This document shows, piece by piece, positions 43,713 through 52,016 of a stretch of DNA of 60,949 nucleotides. The DNA is from Lichenifustis flavocetrariae. Lineage in GTDB: Bacteria; Pseudomonadota; Alphaproteobacteria; Rhizobiales; Beijerinckiaceae. The stretch covers positions 1-60,949 of the forward strand of contig NZ_JAMOIM010000029.1 in the NCBI RefSeq assembly GCF_026130545.1, given 5' to 3'. The stretch's first letter is position 1, and every line of letters begins with the position of its first letter. Below the pieces are notes generated by a model, which ran no database searches, was not told where the DNA came from, and worked only from the letters and a program-made list of their open reading frames with translations. The translations under genes were made by a program, and so were the position numbers.

Positions 43713-45107
43713 ATGACGTTCGACGCTATGGTGCGCCAGATGCCCTATACCTCCGAATATCCCTATTCGACCGTCGCCCTGGTGCAGGACGAGATCGGCG
43801 GCCAAACCTACGAAGCCTCGGGCGTTCTCATTTCTCCGGATGAATTGCTGACGGCCTCGCACGTTGTCTATGAGGCTGGGGTTGGCACGGCGAGCTCGGT
43901 CCTGGTCGCTCCCGGCTACAATCAGGGTAGCGAGCCTTACGGCGTCCTGGAAGGCACGAATTTTCATTACAATGCCGTCAACGACGCCAACGATCTCATC
44001 GGCCTCGCCGACTCGCAGTCGGACTATGCCGTCATCCACCTCAGCCGCCCGGTCGCGGCCGGCACCATGCAACTCGGCGTCAACGTGCCGGGCGGCTATG
44101 TCAACGTCAGCGGCTATCCGGCAAGCGCGGCAGGTGCGCAGACGACCATCAACGAAATCGTCAGCAAGGATCCGACCTACAGCCTTTTCGACGGGGTAGA
44201 CACCGGGTCGGGATCGAGCGGCAGTCCACTTTGGTACGACCAGAACGGCGCGGCCACGGTCATCGGCGTGGTCTCCTCGGGCGACGGCACGAACGGATAT
44301 GATTCCCAAATCACGTCCGCGGCGGCGAGCCTGATCCGGGGTTGGGTCAATGCGGATGACTTTCCATCACCTTTGATCGATGTCCCCTATTATCTCCTGA
44401 ACAATCCGGATGTCGAAAACGCGGGCGTTTCGGCCGTGGCTCATTACAATGGCTCCGGGTGGCACGAAGGCCGAGACCCAGATCCGCTATTCTCGACGAA
44501 CGGATATCTCGACACCAATACGGATGTCGCAAGAGCCGGCGTCAATCCGGTCCAGCATTATGACCAGTCAGGCTGGAAGGAAGGGCGCGATCCTTCCGCA
44601 GAGTTTTCCACGATCCTCTACGAGCAACGAAACCCCGATGTGGCCGCGGCAGGCATCGATCCCCTCAGCCATTATCTCTCGTTCGGCGAAGCGGAAGGGC
44701 GCACGGCTTTGCCTGCCATAGGGCATGGCGACGAGATCGGCGACTTCGATCCGCACTATTATCTGCTCGCGAATCCCGACGTGGCACGCGCCGCCATGGC
44801 ATCCGGAAACCCGGATGCTTTCGCGTACCAGCACTACAGTACCTTAGGCTGGCATGAAGGCCGGAACCCGGACGCCTATTTCAACACGGACTACTACCTC
44901 GCCCAAAATCCTGATGTGGCTGCGGCTGGCGTCGATCCCTTGACCCATTACGAAGCATCGGGGTGGCACGAGGGGCGAAACCCATCCGCGGCTTTCAGCA
45001 CGCACGGCTACGAGACCGCCAATCCCGACGTTGCGGCGGCTGGCGTGGATCCGCTGCAGCATTTCCTGGCTTTCGGCGCTTGGGAGGGGCGCAACCCGGT
45101 GGCTTGA
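43713..45107 (+). CDS. Trypsin-like serine protease with six NPDVAAAG-type repeats
   Basis: A 464-residue two-part protein. Residues 15-212 resemble a trypsin-fold protease: ISPDELLTASHVVYEA (His50), SQSDYAVIHL (Asp104) and DTGSGSSGSPLWYD with Ser169 complete a catalytic triad. Residues 217-464 hold six repeats of about 40 residues built on YYLLNNPDV, AAAGVDPLTHY and GWHEGRNP. The repeats end exactly at the C-terminus. No N-terminal signal peptide is visible, so export by a type I or other C-terminal route is likely; such repeats are frequent in large type I-secreted proteins of alphaproteobacteria. No secretion genes are adjacent. Target unknown. Confidence 0.75.
   Translation: MTFDAMVRQMPYTSEYPYSTVALVQDEIGGQTYEASGVLISPDELLTASHVVYEAGVGTASSVLVAPGYNQGSEPYGVLEGTNFHYNAVNDANDLIGLADSQSDYAVIHLSRPVAAGTMQLGVNVPGGYVNVSGYPASAAGAQTTINEIVSKDPTYSLFDGVDTGSGSSGSPLWYDQNGAATVIGVVSSGDGTNGYDSQITSAAASLIRGWVNADDFPSPLIDVPYYLLNNPDVENAGVSAVAHYNGSGWHEGRDPDPLFSTNGYLDTNTDVARAGVNPVQHYDQSGWKEGRDPSAEFSTILYEQRNPDVAAAGIDPLSHYLSFGEAEGRTALPAIGHGDEIGDFDPHYYLLANPDVARAAMASGNPDAFAYQHYSTLGWHEGRNPDAYFNTDYYLAQNPDVAAAGVDPLTHYEASGWHEGRNPSAAFSTHGYETANPDVAAAGVDPLQHFLAFGAWEGRNPVA
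44361..45104 (+). repeat. Six tandem protein repeats of the YL-NPDVAAAG-GWHEGRNP type
   Basis: Repeat units start near residues 217, 259, 297, 345, 389 and 427 of the protease protein. Units 5 and 6 are the most alike, sharing NPDVAAAGVDPL and EGRNP; units 1 and 2 are more degenerate; unit 3 is followed by a linker of about 13 residues. Unit 4 carries a six-residue expansion (MASGNPDAFAYQ). Confidence 0.8.
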
Positions 45108-45383
45108 TATGACGGGCGACAGATGCGGATTGCCCCAAGGTCCCAAAACGACGCTTCCGTCGATCTCACCAATCTTAAGGTTTAGGTAACCAAAACCGCC
45201 GCGAGCGATTGCAATCCGCTCGCCATTGTGCCGGCATCTAGGTTGAAGCGGCATGGTGAACACAGTTTAACGCCATTTGCATCGATCGCATCAACCAGCC
45301 CTTGAGCCTGTTTTCCGAACCCGTTTGCAACCCGCCCGTCTTGGAGCTTTGCTGTCCTTTCGGCAATCTCCGGACCCCGCGCC
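45108..45383. other. Gene-less stretch before the FAD oxidoreductase gene
   Basis: These 276 bases contain no convincing open frame on either strand. A short AT-rich patch near 45175-45195 could belong to the promoter of the oxidoreductase gene. Nothing else is recognised. Confidence 0.35.
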
Positions 45384-46631
45384 ATGCGATCATCCACCCC
45401 CGTCGCGATTGTAGGTGCAGGCCCCTATGGGCTGTCGGTCGCAGCGCATCTTGCGGGCGCCGGTTTGAGGCCGCGGATCTTTGGAGATGCCATGCAGACA
45501 TGGCGATCCTTCATGCCGAACGGGATGGTGCTTAAATCGGAGGGGTTCGCCATGAACCTTTCCGACCCGAGTGGAAGCTACACGCTCGAAGCGCATTGCC
45601 GCGACCAATCGATTCCCTACCAGGCCACGGGATGGCCGGTCCCGGTCGAGGTCTTCGCGGGCTATGGCGAAACGTTCCAGAAGCGGTTCGTGCCGCAACT
45701 GGAAGAGACCGAGGTCCGCCACATCGCCCGCGGGGATCATGGCTTGGCCCTTACGCTGGCGACGGGAGAAACCGTCGAGGCACGCCACGTGGTGCTGGCC
45801 ACGGGCATTCGCCCCTACGCAAGGACCTCGCCCCAGCTGTTGTCCGATCTGCCGTCCGACCGCGTCACACATAGCGGCGATCAAGGCGACATGGAGCGCT
45901 TTCGCGGATGCAAGGTCGCGGTGATCGGCGGCGGGGCCTCGGCGATGGACGCCGCCGCCGCGCTGCACCGCTCAGGCGCGACGGCGGTTGCCATCACGCA
46001 TCGCCCGGAGGTCCGCTTCTACGCACCGAACGGCTTCCGAGACCGCTTCCTGGCACCGTTGACCCCGCTGGGACCGGGCTGGAAGAAGCAGCTCTGCTGC
46101 AAATGGCCCGATCTGTTCCACGCGCTGCCACAGCGCGTCCGGCTCGATATCGTGGCCCGCTATCTCGGTCCCTCCCCTGCCTGGTCGGTCCGCGACATCG
46201 TCCGCGACCATGTGGACCTGCGCCTCAGCACGCATTTGACGCGGGCCGAAGTCACGGGCGACCAAGTTACGCTCACGATGAACGCAGCCTCCGGTGGCAC
46301 AACGACACTCGCGGTCGATCACGTGATCGCGGCGACGGGCTACGATGTGGATATCGACCGGCTGACGCTCCTCGACGCGTCGCTGCGTGCCGACCTGCAG
46401 CAGGATGGCAAATCGTTGCGGCTCAACTCTGCCTTTGAGACGCGCGTCAAGGGTCTCCACGTTGTGGGCACGCCTGCCGCTGCGAGCTTCGGCCCCATGC
46501 TCCGGTTCGTCTGCGGCAGCGCCTTCGCGGCCCGCAGAACGGCCGGCGAGATTTGCCGTCGGGAGGGTGCCCAGCGCATGCCCGCCACTCAGGCCCTCAC
46601 CCGCGGCGCCATGCCGCTAAGCGAGGCCTGA
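45384..46631 (+). CDS. FAD-dependent oxidoreductase (flavin monooxygenase-like)
   Basis: A 415-residue protein with an FAD-binding GxGxxG at the N-terminus (VAIVGAGPYGLSVAAHLAGA), a second dinucleotide site at VAVIGGGASAMDAAAALH near residue 175, and LATGIRPYA and AATGYDVDIDRL motifs typical of the flavin-monooxygenase/lysine hydroxylase superfamily. An FxGxH-like WRSFMPNGMVLKSEGFAMNL segment follows the first site. Its C-terminal half closes with GLHVVGTPAAASFGPMLRFV. It would use NAD(P)H and probably hydroxylates an amine or oxidises a small molecule. The ATP-grasp gene starts five bases after its stop, so the two work together. Confidence 0.78.
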   Translation: MRSSTPVAIVGAGPYGLSVAAHLAGAGLRPRIFGDAMQTWRSFMPNGMVLKSEGFAMNLSDPSGSYTLEAHCRDQSIPYQATGWPVPVEVFAGYGETFQKRFVPQLEETEVRHIARGDHGLALTLATGETVEARHVVLATGIRPYARTSPQLLSDLPSDRVTHSGDQGDMERFRGCKVAVIGGGASAMDAAAALHRSGATAVAITHRPEVRFYAPNGFRDRFLAPLTPLGPGWKKQLCCKWPDLFHALPQRVRLDIVARYLGPSPAWSVRDIVRDHVDLRLSTHLTRAEVTGDQVTLTMNAASGGTTTLAVDHVIAATGYDVDIDRLTLLDASLRADLQQDGKSLRLNSAFETRVKGLHVVGTPAAASFGPMLRFVCGSAFAARRTAGEICRREGAQRMPATQALTRGAMPLSEA

Positions 46632-46636
46632 CCAAC

Positions 46637-47869
46637 ATGCGCCGCCTTCGCGTCCTATTCGTCTCGATGACGAACGACGTCGGCTCAGACCGCCTCATCG
46701 GCGACATGAGGCGGGCGGGCGGGCGCTGTGCGGTTCTGGCTCCACCGGGTGCCTTCGCGACGCTCGTCCGAAGCGTCATGGCGCATTTTCCACTGCAGAG
46801 AGGATTGGGTGGCATCGCCGCCGCATTCGACCTGTCGAGATCGCTTCAATCCGCGGTCGATGTCTGGTGTCCGGATCGGGTGATCCCCCTCGACGATCTC
46901 GCAGCGACTCTGCTGCGAACGATCGGCGGCGACCACCAGACGCCAGCTCCTCTTCGCAACCTGCTCATCGAGTCGTTCGGCGCGCCTGCAGGCTATCCCG
47001 CGGCCTGCCAGCGTGTCGCCCTGATGCGAGTTGCTGAAAAAGTAGGCGTTCGAATACCCGCTTTCAGTTCGAGTCGTGACATCGGACGCCCCCCATTTCC
47101 CTTGATGGTCAAGCGCGACCAATCCTCAGGGTCAGGAGGTGTTCTCCGCGTGGAAAACGAGGCAGACCTCAAAAAGGCTCTCAGGTCTGCGCGTTTCAAG
47201 ACCGCCGCCAAAGTAGGGTTGATGCGCGTTGCCGGGTTCCGGCAGGCCCTCACGCCGGTCCTGTTGCAGCACGTCGTCGCGGGACGCCTGGCGATGCAGA
47301 CCGTTGCGTGCCGGGACGGGCACGTGATCGACTGCATCGGCTTCGAGGCCGTGGAGATCCATCCGCAGAAACGGGCGAGCACCATCCTTCGCGCCACGAT
47401 CCACGCCGAGATGGCCGAGTCGGCACGGCGAATGGTCGCGGCCCTGGGCTGCTCGGGCTTTGTCAGCTTCGACTTCATCGTGGATGCGGAGAACCGTGCG
47501 TTTCTCATCGAGATGAACCCCCGTCCTATCGGCAGCACGCATTTGGGGCGGCTGTTCGGGCATGATCTCGTGAGGGCATTTGTGAGGGGCCAGGCCCAGG
47601 ACGGGCACACGGCCTTGCTGCCGCCTGAAACAGCCGTCGCGCTGTTTCCCAAGGAACTCGAGCGGGATCCCGCAAGCGCCTACCTGGCCGGAAGCAATCC
47701 GGTCGTACACGACGTACCGGAAACCGAGCCTGCGGTTTTGGCTGCCTATCTGGCGCATTTGAAAGCCGTCCATCCCACGAGGCATGCCGAGATCGAACGT
47801 CACGTGCCGGCATCGAGAAGTGTGCCGGCACGCGGTCTAGGGTTTGCCGGTACGACCGAGCTCTGCTGA
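46637..47869 (+). CDS. ATP-grasp domain protein of unknown substrate
   Basis: A 410-residue protein. The N-terminus (RRLRVLFVSMTNDVGSDRLI) is a Rossmann-like domain; the central part has PFPLMVKRDQSSGSGGVLRV, an ATP-grasp lysine and glycine-rich loop, and LRATIHAEMAESARRMVAAL leading to FVSFDFIVDAENRAFLIEMN with the metal-binding Glu and Asn, then PRPIGSTHLGRLFGHD. These enzymes join a carboxylate to an amine, thiol or another nucleophile through an acyl-phosphate. It starts five bases after the flavin enzyme gene, an operon arrangement. Product unknown; a small peptide- or siderophore-like molecule is one possibility. Confidence 0.75.
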   Translation: MRRLRVLFVSMTNDVGSDRLIGDMRRAGGRCAVLAPPGAFATLVRSVMAHFPLQRGLGGIAAAFDLSRSLQSAVDVWCPDRVIPLDDLAATLLRTIGGDHQTPAPLRNLLIESFGAPAGYPAACQRVALMRVAEKVGVRIPAFSSSRDIGRPPFPLMVKRDQSSGSGGVLRVENEADLKKALRSARFKTAAKVGLMRVAGFRQALTPVLLQHVVAGRLAMQTVACRDGHVIDCIGFEAVEIHPQKRASTILRATIHAEMAESARRMVAALGCSGFVSFDFIVDAENRAFLIEMNPRPIGSTHLGRLFGHDLVRAFVRGQAQDGHTALLPPETAVALFPKELERDPASAYLAGSNPVVHDVPETEPAVLAAYLAHLKAVHPTRHAEIERHVPASRSVPARGLGFAGTTELC

Positions 47870-47967
47870 ACGAGCCTTCATTCAGTTCCACAAGGCATGC
47901 ACCTTGCTTGACCGCACCTCATCGACGCGCCATGTCGGAGCGTGCGCGTGCGAGGAGGCAAGATCAC

Positions 47968-48975
47968 GTGAGACAGCTGACGAACATCGTGCTTGGCGCA
48001 GCGATGCTGGCGGGCCTTCTGCCGACCGGCGCCGCATTGGCGCTCGACAAGGTGACCTTCGGGACGAATTGGCTGGCCGAGGCCGAACATGGCGGCTTCT
48101 ACCAGGCCGTTGTCGACGGCACCTACGCGAAATACGGCCTCGACGTCACAATCCTTCCAGGCGGCCCGCAAGCCAACAACGGGCTCCTTTTGCCCACGGG
48201 CAAGATCGATTTCTATATGGGCGGCAACATGATCCAGGCCTTTTCGGCCGTGGAGCAGAACGTGCCGACACTGGTCGTCGCGGCCTTCTTCCAGAAGGAT
48301 CCGCAGTGCCTCATGGCCCATCCGGGCGTCGGGCACGACACGTTCACGTCCTTGAAGGGCGCGCCGATCTTCCTTGGTAAGGAAAGCCTTGCATCGTTCT
48401 ATCTCTGGATGCAGTCCGCCTTCGGCTTCTCCGAGAACGACGTCAAGCCCTATACGTTCAACACGGCACCCTTCATCGCCGACAAATCCTCCGTGCAGCA
48501 GGGCTACGTGACGTCAGAGCCTTATGAGGTGGAGCAACAGGGTGGATTCAAGCCCAACATCTTCCTGCTGGCCGACCAGGGTTTCTCGACCTACGCGACC
48601 ACCATCGAGGCGCGGCTCGACACCGTCACCAAGAACCCGGATATCGTGCAGCGCTTCGTCGATGCCTCGGCAATTGGCTGGTACAATTATCTCTACCACG
48701 ACAATGCCAAGGCCAATGCGGCGATCAAAAAGGACAATCCGGACATCACCGACGCACAACTGGCTTTCGCGATCGCCAAGATGAAAGATTACGGGATCGT
48801 CGATTCGGGAGACACGAAGACGCTCGGCATCGGCGCGATGACGGACGACCGCCAAAAGGCCTTCTACGACGAGATGTCCAAGGCCGGCGCCCTGCCGGCC
48901 GGCATCGACTACAGGAAAGCCTACACGCTGCAGTTCGTGAACAAGAAGGTTGGCCTGGATCTGCTGCCGAAGTGA
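47968..48975 (+). CDS. ABC transporter substrate-binding protein, NMT1/THI5 type
   Basis: A 335-residue periplasmic protein. A signal peptide (LTNIVLGAAMLAGLLPTGAA) precedes the NMT1/THI5-like fold: VTFGTNWLAEAEHGGFYQAV near residue 30, YAKYGLDVTILPGGPQANNG, LPTGKIDFYMGGN, and LKGAPIFLGKESL. Family members bind pyrimidines, taurine-type sulfonates or thiamine precursors (ThiY). The GFYQA segment with later GGP and EPYEVEQ is most like ThiY-type pyrimidine binders, but this is a visual judgement. GTG 47968 follows GAGGAGG. First gene of a six-gene overlapping operon. Confidence 0.84.
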   Translation: MRQLTNIVLGAAMLAGLLPTGAALALDKVTFGTNWLAEAEHGGFYQAVVDGTYAKYGLDVTILPGGPQANNGLLLPTGKIDFYMGGNMIQAFSAVEQNVPTLVVAAFFQKDPQCLMAHPGVGHDTFTSLKGAPIFLGKESLASFYLWMQSAFGFSENDVKPYTFNTAPFIADKSSVQQGYVTSEPYEVEQQGGFKPNIFLLADQGFSTYATTIEARLDTVTKNPDIVQRFVDASAIGWYNYLYHDNAKANAAIKKDNPDITDAQLAFAIAKMKDYGIVDSGDTKTLGIGAMTDDRQKAFYDEMSKAGALPAGIDYRKAYTLQFVNKKVGLDLLPK

Positions 48976-49823
48976 TTGAACCGGTCCCGCCTCCCGCTGA
49001 CCCGGTGGGATTTTCGACGATGACCACCGTCTTGGAACGTTCACCGACGGGCGACGCGTCGGACGTCGGTCGACGTCTTGTCAGCCTGCGCAGCGTGTCC
49101 AAAACCTTTCCGAACGGGACTGTCGCGCTCAGCCGTCTCGATCTCGACGTGCGAGCCGGGGAATTCCTGTCGCTGATCGGCCCCTCGGGATGCGGAAAAT
49201 CCACGGCTCTGCGCATGCTGGCCGGGCTGACCGAGCCGTCGTCTGGCGAGATCGCGTGGCACGGAACGCGGCCTGAGATCGGCTTCGTGTTCCAGGAGCC
49301 GACACTGATGCCTTGGGCGAGCGTGTTCAACAATGTCTGGCTTCCGCTACGGCTCCGCGGCGTCGGCAAGGTGGAGGCGCGCACGCGCATCGACGAGGCG
49401 CTGGCCATGGTCGGCCTCAGTGCCTTTGCGAAGAGCTACCCGCGCGAACTCTCGGGCGGCATGAAGATGCGGGTTTCGATCGCCCGCGCCCTCGTGCTCC
49501 GCCCGCCCCTTCTCCTGATGGACGAGCCTTTCGCCGCCCTCGACGAGATCACTCGGTTCAAGCTCAACAACGACCTGATCCGCTTGGCGGCCGAACTCGG
49601 CACCACAGTCGTGTTCGTGACCCATTCGGTCTACGAGAGCGTTTACCTCTCGACCCGGATCGTCGTGATGGCGGCGCGCCCTGGCCGCGCCGTTGCCGAA
49701 ATCGGGGTGGACGCCCCGCTGGAGCGCACCGAGGATTTCCGGTCGACGCCTGTCTATACCGAGACCTGCCGGCGCGCCTCCCGGGCCCTGCATGAAGCGA
49801 TGACCGACGAGGATCAGCTGTGA
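48972..49823 (+). CDS. ABC transporter ATPase (nitrate/sulfonate/pyrimidine type)
   Basis: A 283-residue single-domain ATPase. Walker A is GPSGCGKST, the Q loop is VFQEPTLMPWASVFNNVW, the signature LSGGMKMRVSIARAL, Walker B LLLMDEPFAALDE and the switch VTHS. The CGKST and MPW features are those of the SsuB/TauB/ThiZ group. GTG 48972 overlaps the binding-protein stop by GTGA; an ATG at 49020 is an alternative that drops sixteen unconserved residues. Partner of the flanking binding protein and permease. Confidence 0.9.
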   Translation: MIEPVPPPADPVGFSTMTTVLERSPTGDASDVGRRLVSLRSVSKTFPNGTVALSRLDLDVRAGEFLSLIGPSGCGKSTALRMLAGLTEPSSGEIAWHGTRPEIGFVFQEPTLMPWASVFNNVWLPLRLRGVGKVEARTRIDEALAMVGLSAFAKSYPRELSGGMKMRVSIARALVLRPPLLLMDEPFAALDEITRFKLNNDLIRLAAELGTTVVFVTHSVYESVYLSTRIVVMAARPGRAVAEIGVDAPLERTEDFRSTPVYTETCRRASRALHEAMTDEDQL

Positions 49824-50686
49824 GTGCGCTCGATCCCGCCGATCCGGCAATCGAGCCGCCTGCAGGCTTCGCGGTTCAACCGTCGCGTGGCATGCGTCGG
49901 TTATGGCCGCAGAAAGTGGTCGAGATCCTGCTGCCGGCCCTCATTTTCATCCTGGCTCTGGTGGCATGGGAGGTGGTCGTCCGGCTTCGTGGCATCCCGC
50001 CCTATATCCTGCCCGCCCCGAGCCTGATTGGCGCCACCCTGGTCAAGGACTGGCCGATCCTGTCCGGCTCCCTCATCGTGACGCTGTGGACCACCGTGGA
50101 AGCCTTGCTGATCGCGGTGGCGGGAAGCCTGGGCCTGGCCCTCGTTTTCGCGCAATCGAAATGGATCGAGCGGTCTTTCTTCCCCTTCGCGGTCGTCATG
50201 CAGGTGACGCCGGTGGTCGCCATCGCGCCGCTTCTGTTGATCTATCTCGATTCCAGAACCGCCGTGCTGGTCTGCGCCTTTCTGGTCGCCTTCTTCCCGA
50301 TCCTGTCGAATACCGCCCTCGGCCTCGCCTCGGCCGACCACAACCTGATCGAACTGATGGAGCTCTACAGGGCGCCGAAGTGGCGGCAGATCCTCCTGTT
50401 GCGATTACCGGCCGCCCTGCCGTTCTTCCTCGGGGGCCTTCGAATCGGGGGCGGACTTGCGCTGATCGGAGCCATCGTGGCCGAGATCGCGGCCGGCTCG
50501 GCCGGCCAAGGGTCGGGATTGGCGTTCCGGATCGTCGAGGCTGGGTTCAGGCTCAACATCCCGCGGATGTTCGCGGCCCTCACTCTGATTTCACTGACCG
50601 GCATCCTGATTTATGTGGCCTTCGCGATGCTGAGCTATGCGCTCTTGTATCGATGGCACGACAGCGCCCGCTCACGCGGCGTCTGA
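49820..50686 (+). CDS. ABC transporter permease (nitrate/sulfonate/pyrimidine type)
   Basis: A 288-residue inner-membrane protein of about six hydrophobic segments. LLPALIFILALVAWEVVVRL opens it, PPYILPAPSLIGATL is the usual loop, and the coupling helix is ELYRAPKWRQILLLRLPAAL (EAA motif), with GLRIGGGLALIGAIVAEI after it. SsuC/ThiX-like. Its GTG overlaps the ATPase stop by GTGA. Together the three genes form an importer whose ligand should be acted on by the downstream enzymes. Confidence 0.9.
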   Translation: MSALDPADPAIEPPAGFAVQPSRGMRRLWPQKVVEILLPALIFILALVAWEVVVRLRGIPPYILPAPSLIGATLVKDWPILSGSLIVTLWTTVEALLIAVAGSLGLALVFAQSKWIERSFFPFAVVMQVTPVVAIAPLLLIYLDSRTAVLVCAFLVAFFPILSNTALGLASADHNLIELMELYRAPKWRQILLLRLPAALPFFLGGLRIGGGLALIGAIVAEIAAGSAGQGSGLAFRIVEAGFRLNIPRMFAALTLISLTGILIYVAFAMLSYALLYRWHDSARSRGV

Positions 50687-50699
50687 TGGAGCAGATTGA

Positions 50700-52016
50700 A
50701 TGACGGACGCGCTCCGGGTTCCCCCACACCTTCGCCGCTGGAGCCTGAAGGGCGCTCGCGTGCCCGGTTGCCTTCTTGAAAAACCGGTGGCCGCGCCGAA
50801 CCCGGAAGGGCTCGTCGACGTGGACATGATCATCGCCAATGGCACGATCGAATCGATCAGCCCGGCTTCAACTGAGCCCGCCGCAATCCCGGCCTTCATC
50901 CAGCCGGGCCTCGTGGTGCCGGCCTTCGTCGATGCGCATACCCATCTCGACAAAGGCCATATCGCACCCCGCGCACCGACGTCCGGCACTTTCGCGGGTG
51001 CCCTCGAGGCCGTCCCACGAGACCGTGAGGCGCACTGGTCGGCACCTGATGTCGAGACCCGCATGCGCTTCGCGATCGAGGCCGCTTACGCTTACGGCAC
51101 TCGCGCGATCCGCACCCATCTCGATTGCAAGGACCGGCAGACGCGGATCTCCTGGCCGGTCTTCGCCGCACTCCGGGAGGAGTGGCGCGACCGGGTCGAT
51201 CTCCAGGCGAGCCCGCTGTTTCCGATCGACCTCGCGCTCGACGCGGCACATCTGCGCGACGTGACCGAAATGGTCTATGAGTTCGGCCACTGCCTCGGCG
51301 CCGCGACCTTTCCGGGTCCCGGTTTGCAGGCCGGCCTCGACACTCTGTTCCAGCTGGCCGGCGACAAGGGCTGGGAGCTCGACTTCCATGTCGACGAAAC
51401 CGACGATCCCTCCGTCAACACGCTCGCAGTGATCGCCCAGACGGCCCTCGACCACAAGTTCAACGGCCGCATCTTGACCGGCCATTGCTGCACGCTCTCG
51501 CTGCTGCCGGAGGAGGAAAGGAAACGCACCATCGATCTCGTGGCCCGGGCCGGCATCGGCATCGTGTCGCTCCCGATGTGCAACATGTACCTGCAGGATC
51601 GCTACCCCGGCCGCACCCCGCGCTGGCGCGGTATCACGGCGCTCCACGAGCTGAAGGCCGCCGGCGTGCCTGTGACCATTGCGAGCGACAACACGCGCGA
51701 CCCTTTTTACGCCTATGGGGATCTCGACATGGCGGAAGTCTGGCGCGTCGGCACCCGCATCACGCAGTTCGATCACCCGTTCGGGGATTGGGCCGCCGCC
51801 GTGTTCAGCACGCCAGCCGAAGCCCTCGGGCTCGATGGCGCGGGCCTCCTGCGGGTCGGGGCATCCGCGGACTTCGTCGTGTTCCCGGCGCGTTCCCTGT
51901 CCGAGTTCATGGCCCGGCCCGGCATGCCGCGCTCCGTCATCCGGCAGGGCCAAACGCTGACGGCGCGCGTGCCGGACTACAGCGCACTCGACCACCTCGT
52001 AGGTCTGCGCCCATGA
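50700..52016 (+). CDS. Cytosine-deaminase-like amidohydrolase
   Basis: A 438-residue metal-dependent amidohydrolase of the CodA branch. Metal ligands are in FVDAHTHLDKGH, the DFHVDETDDPS motif provides the conserved histidine and glutamate that in CodA move the proton, GHCCTLSLL gives a third histidine and IASDNTRDPF the final aspartate. CodA deaminates cytosine to uracil; relatives act on other amino-pyrimidines, creatinine or isoguanine. Thirteen bases after the permease, four-base overlap (ATGA) with the next gene. The substrate is probably whatever the preceding importer brings in. Confidence 0.85.
   Translation: MTDALRVPPHLRRWSLKGARVPGCLLEKPVAAPNPEGLVDVDMIIANGTIESISPASTEPAAIPAFIQPGLVVPAFVDAHTHLDKGHIAPRAPTSGTFAGALEAVPRDREAHWSAPDVETRMRFAIEAAYAYGTRAIRTHLDCKDRQTRISWPVFAALREEWRDRVDLQASPLFPIDLALDAAHLRDVTEMVYEFGHCLGAATFPGPGLQAGLDTLFQLAGDKGWELDFHVDETDDPSVNTLAVIAQTALDHKFNGRILTGHCCTLSLLPEEERKRTIDLVARAGIGIVSLPMCNMYLQDRYPGRTPRWRGITALHELKAAGVPVTIASDNTRDPFYAYGDLDMAEVWRVGTRITQFDHPFGDWAAAVFSTPAEALGLDGAGLLRVGASADFVVFPARSLSEFMARPGMPRSVIRQGQTLTARVPDYSALDHLVGLRP

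Noticed and set aside
51485-52012. N-terminal extension of the FAD oxidase gene
   Set aside because: Lies fully inside the deaminase-like gene, whose frame is the conserved one; the oxidase family begins at the ATGA-overlapping ATG 52013.
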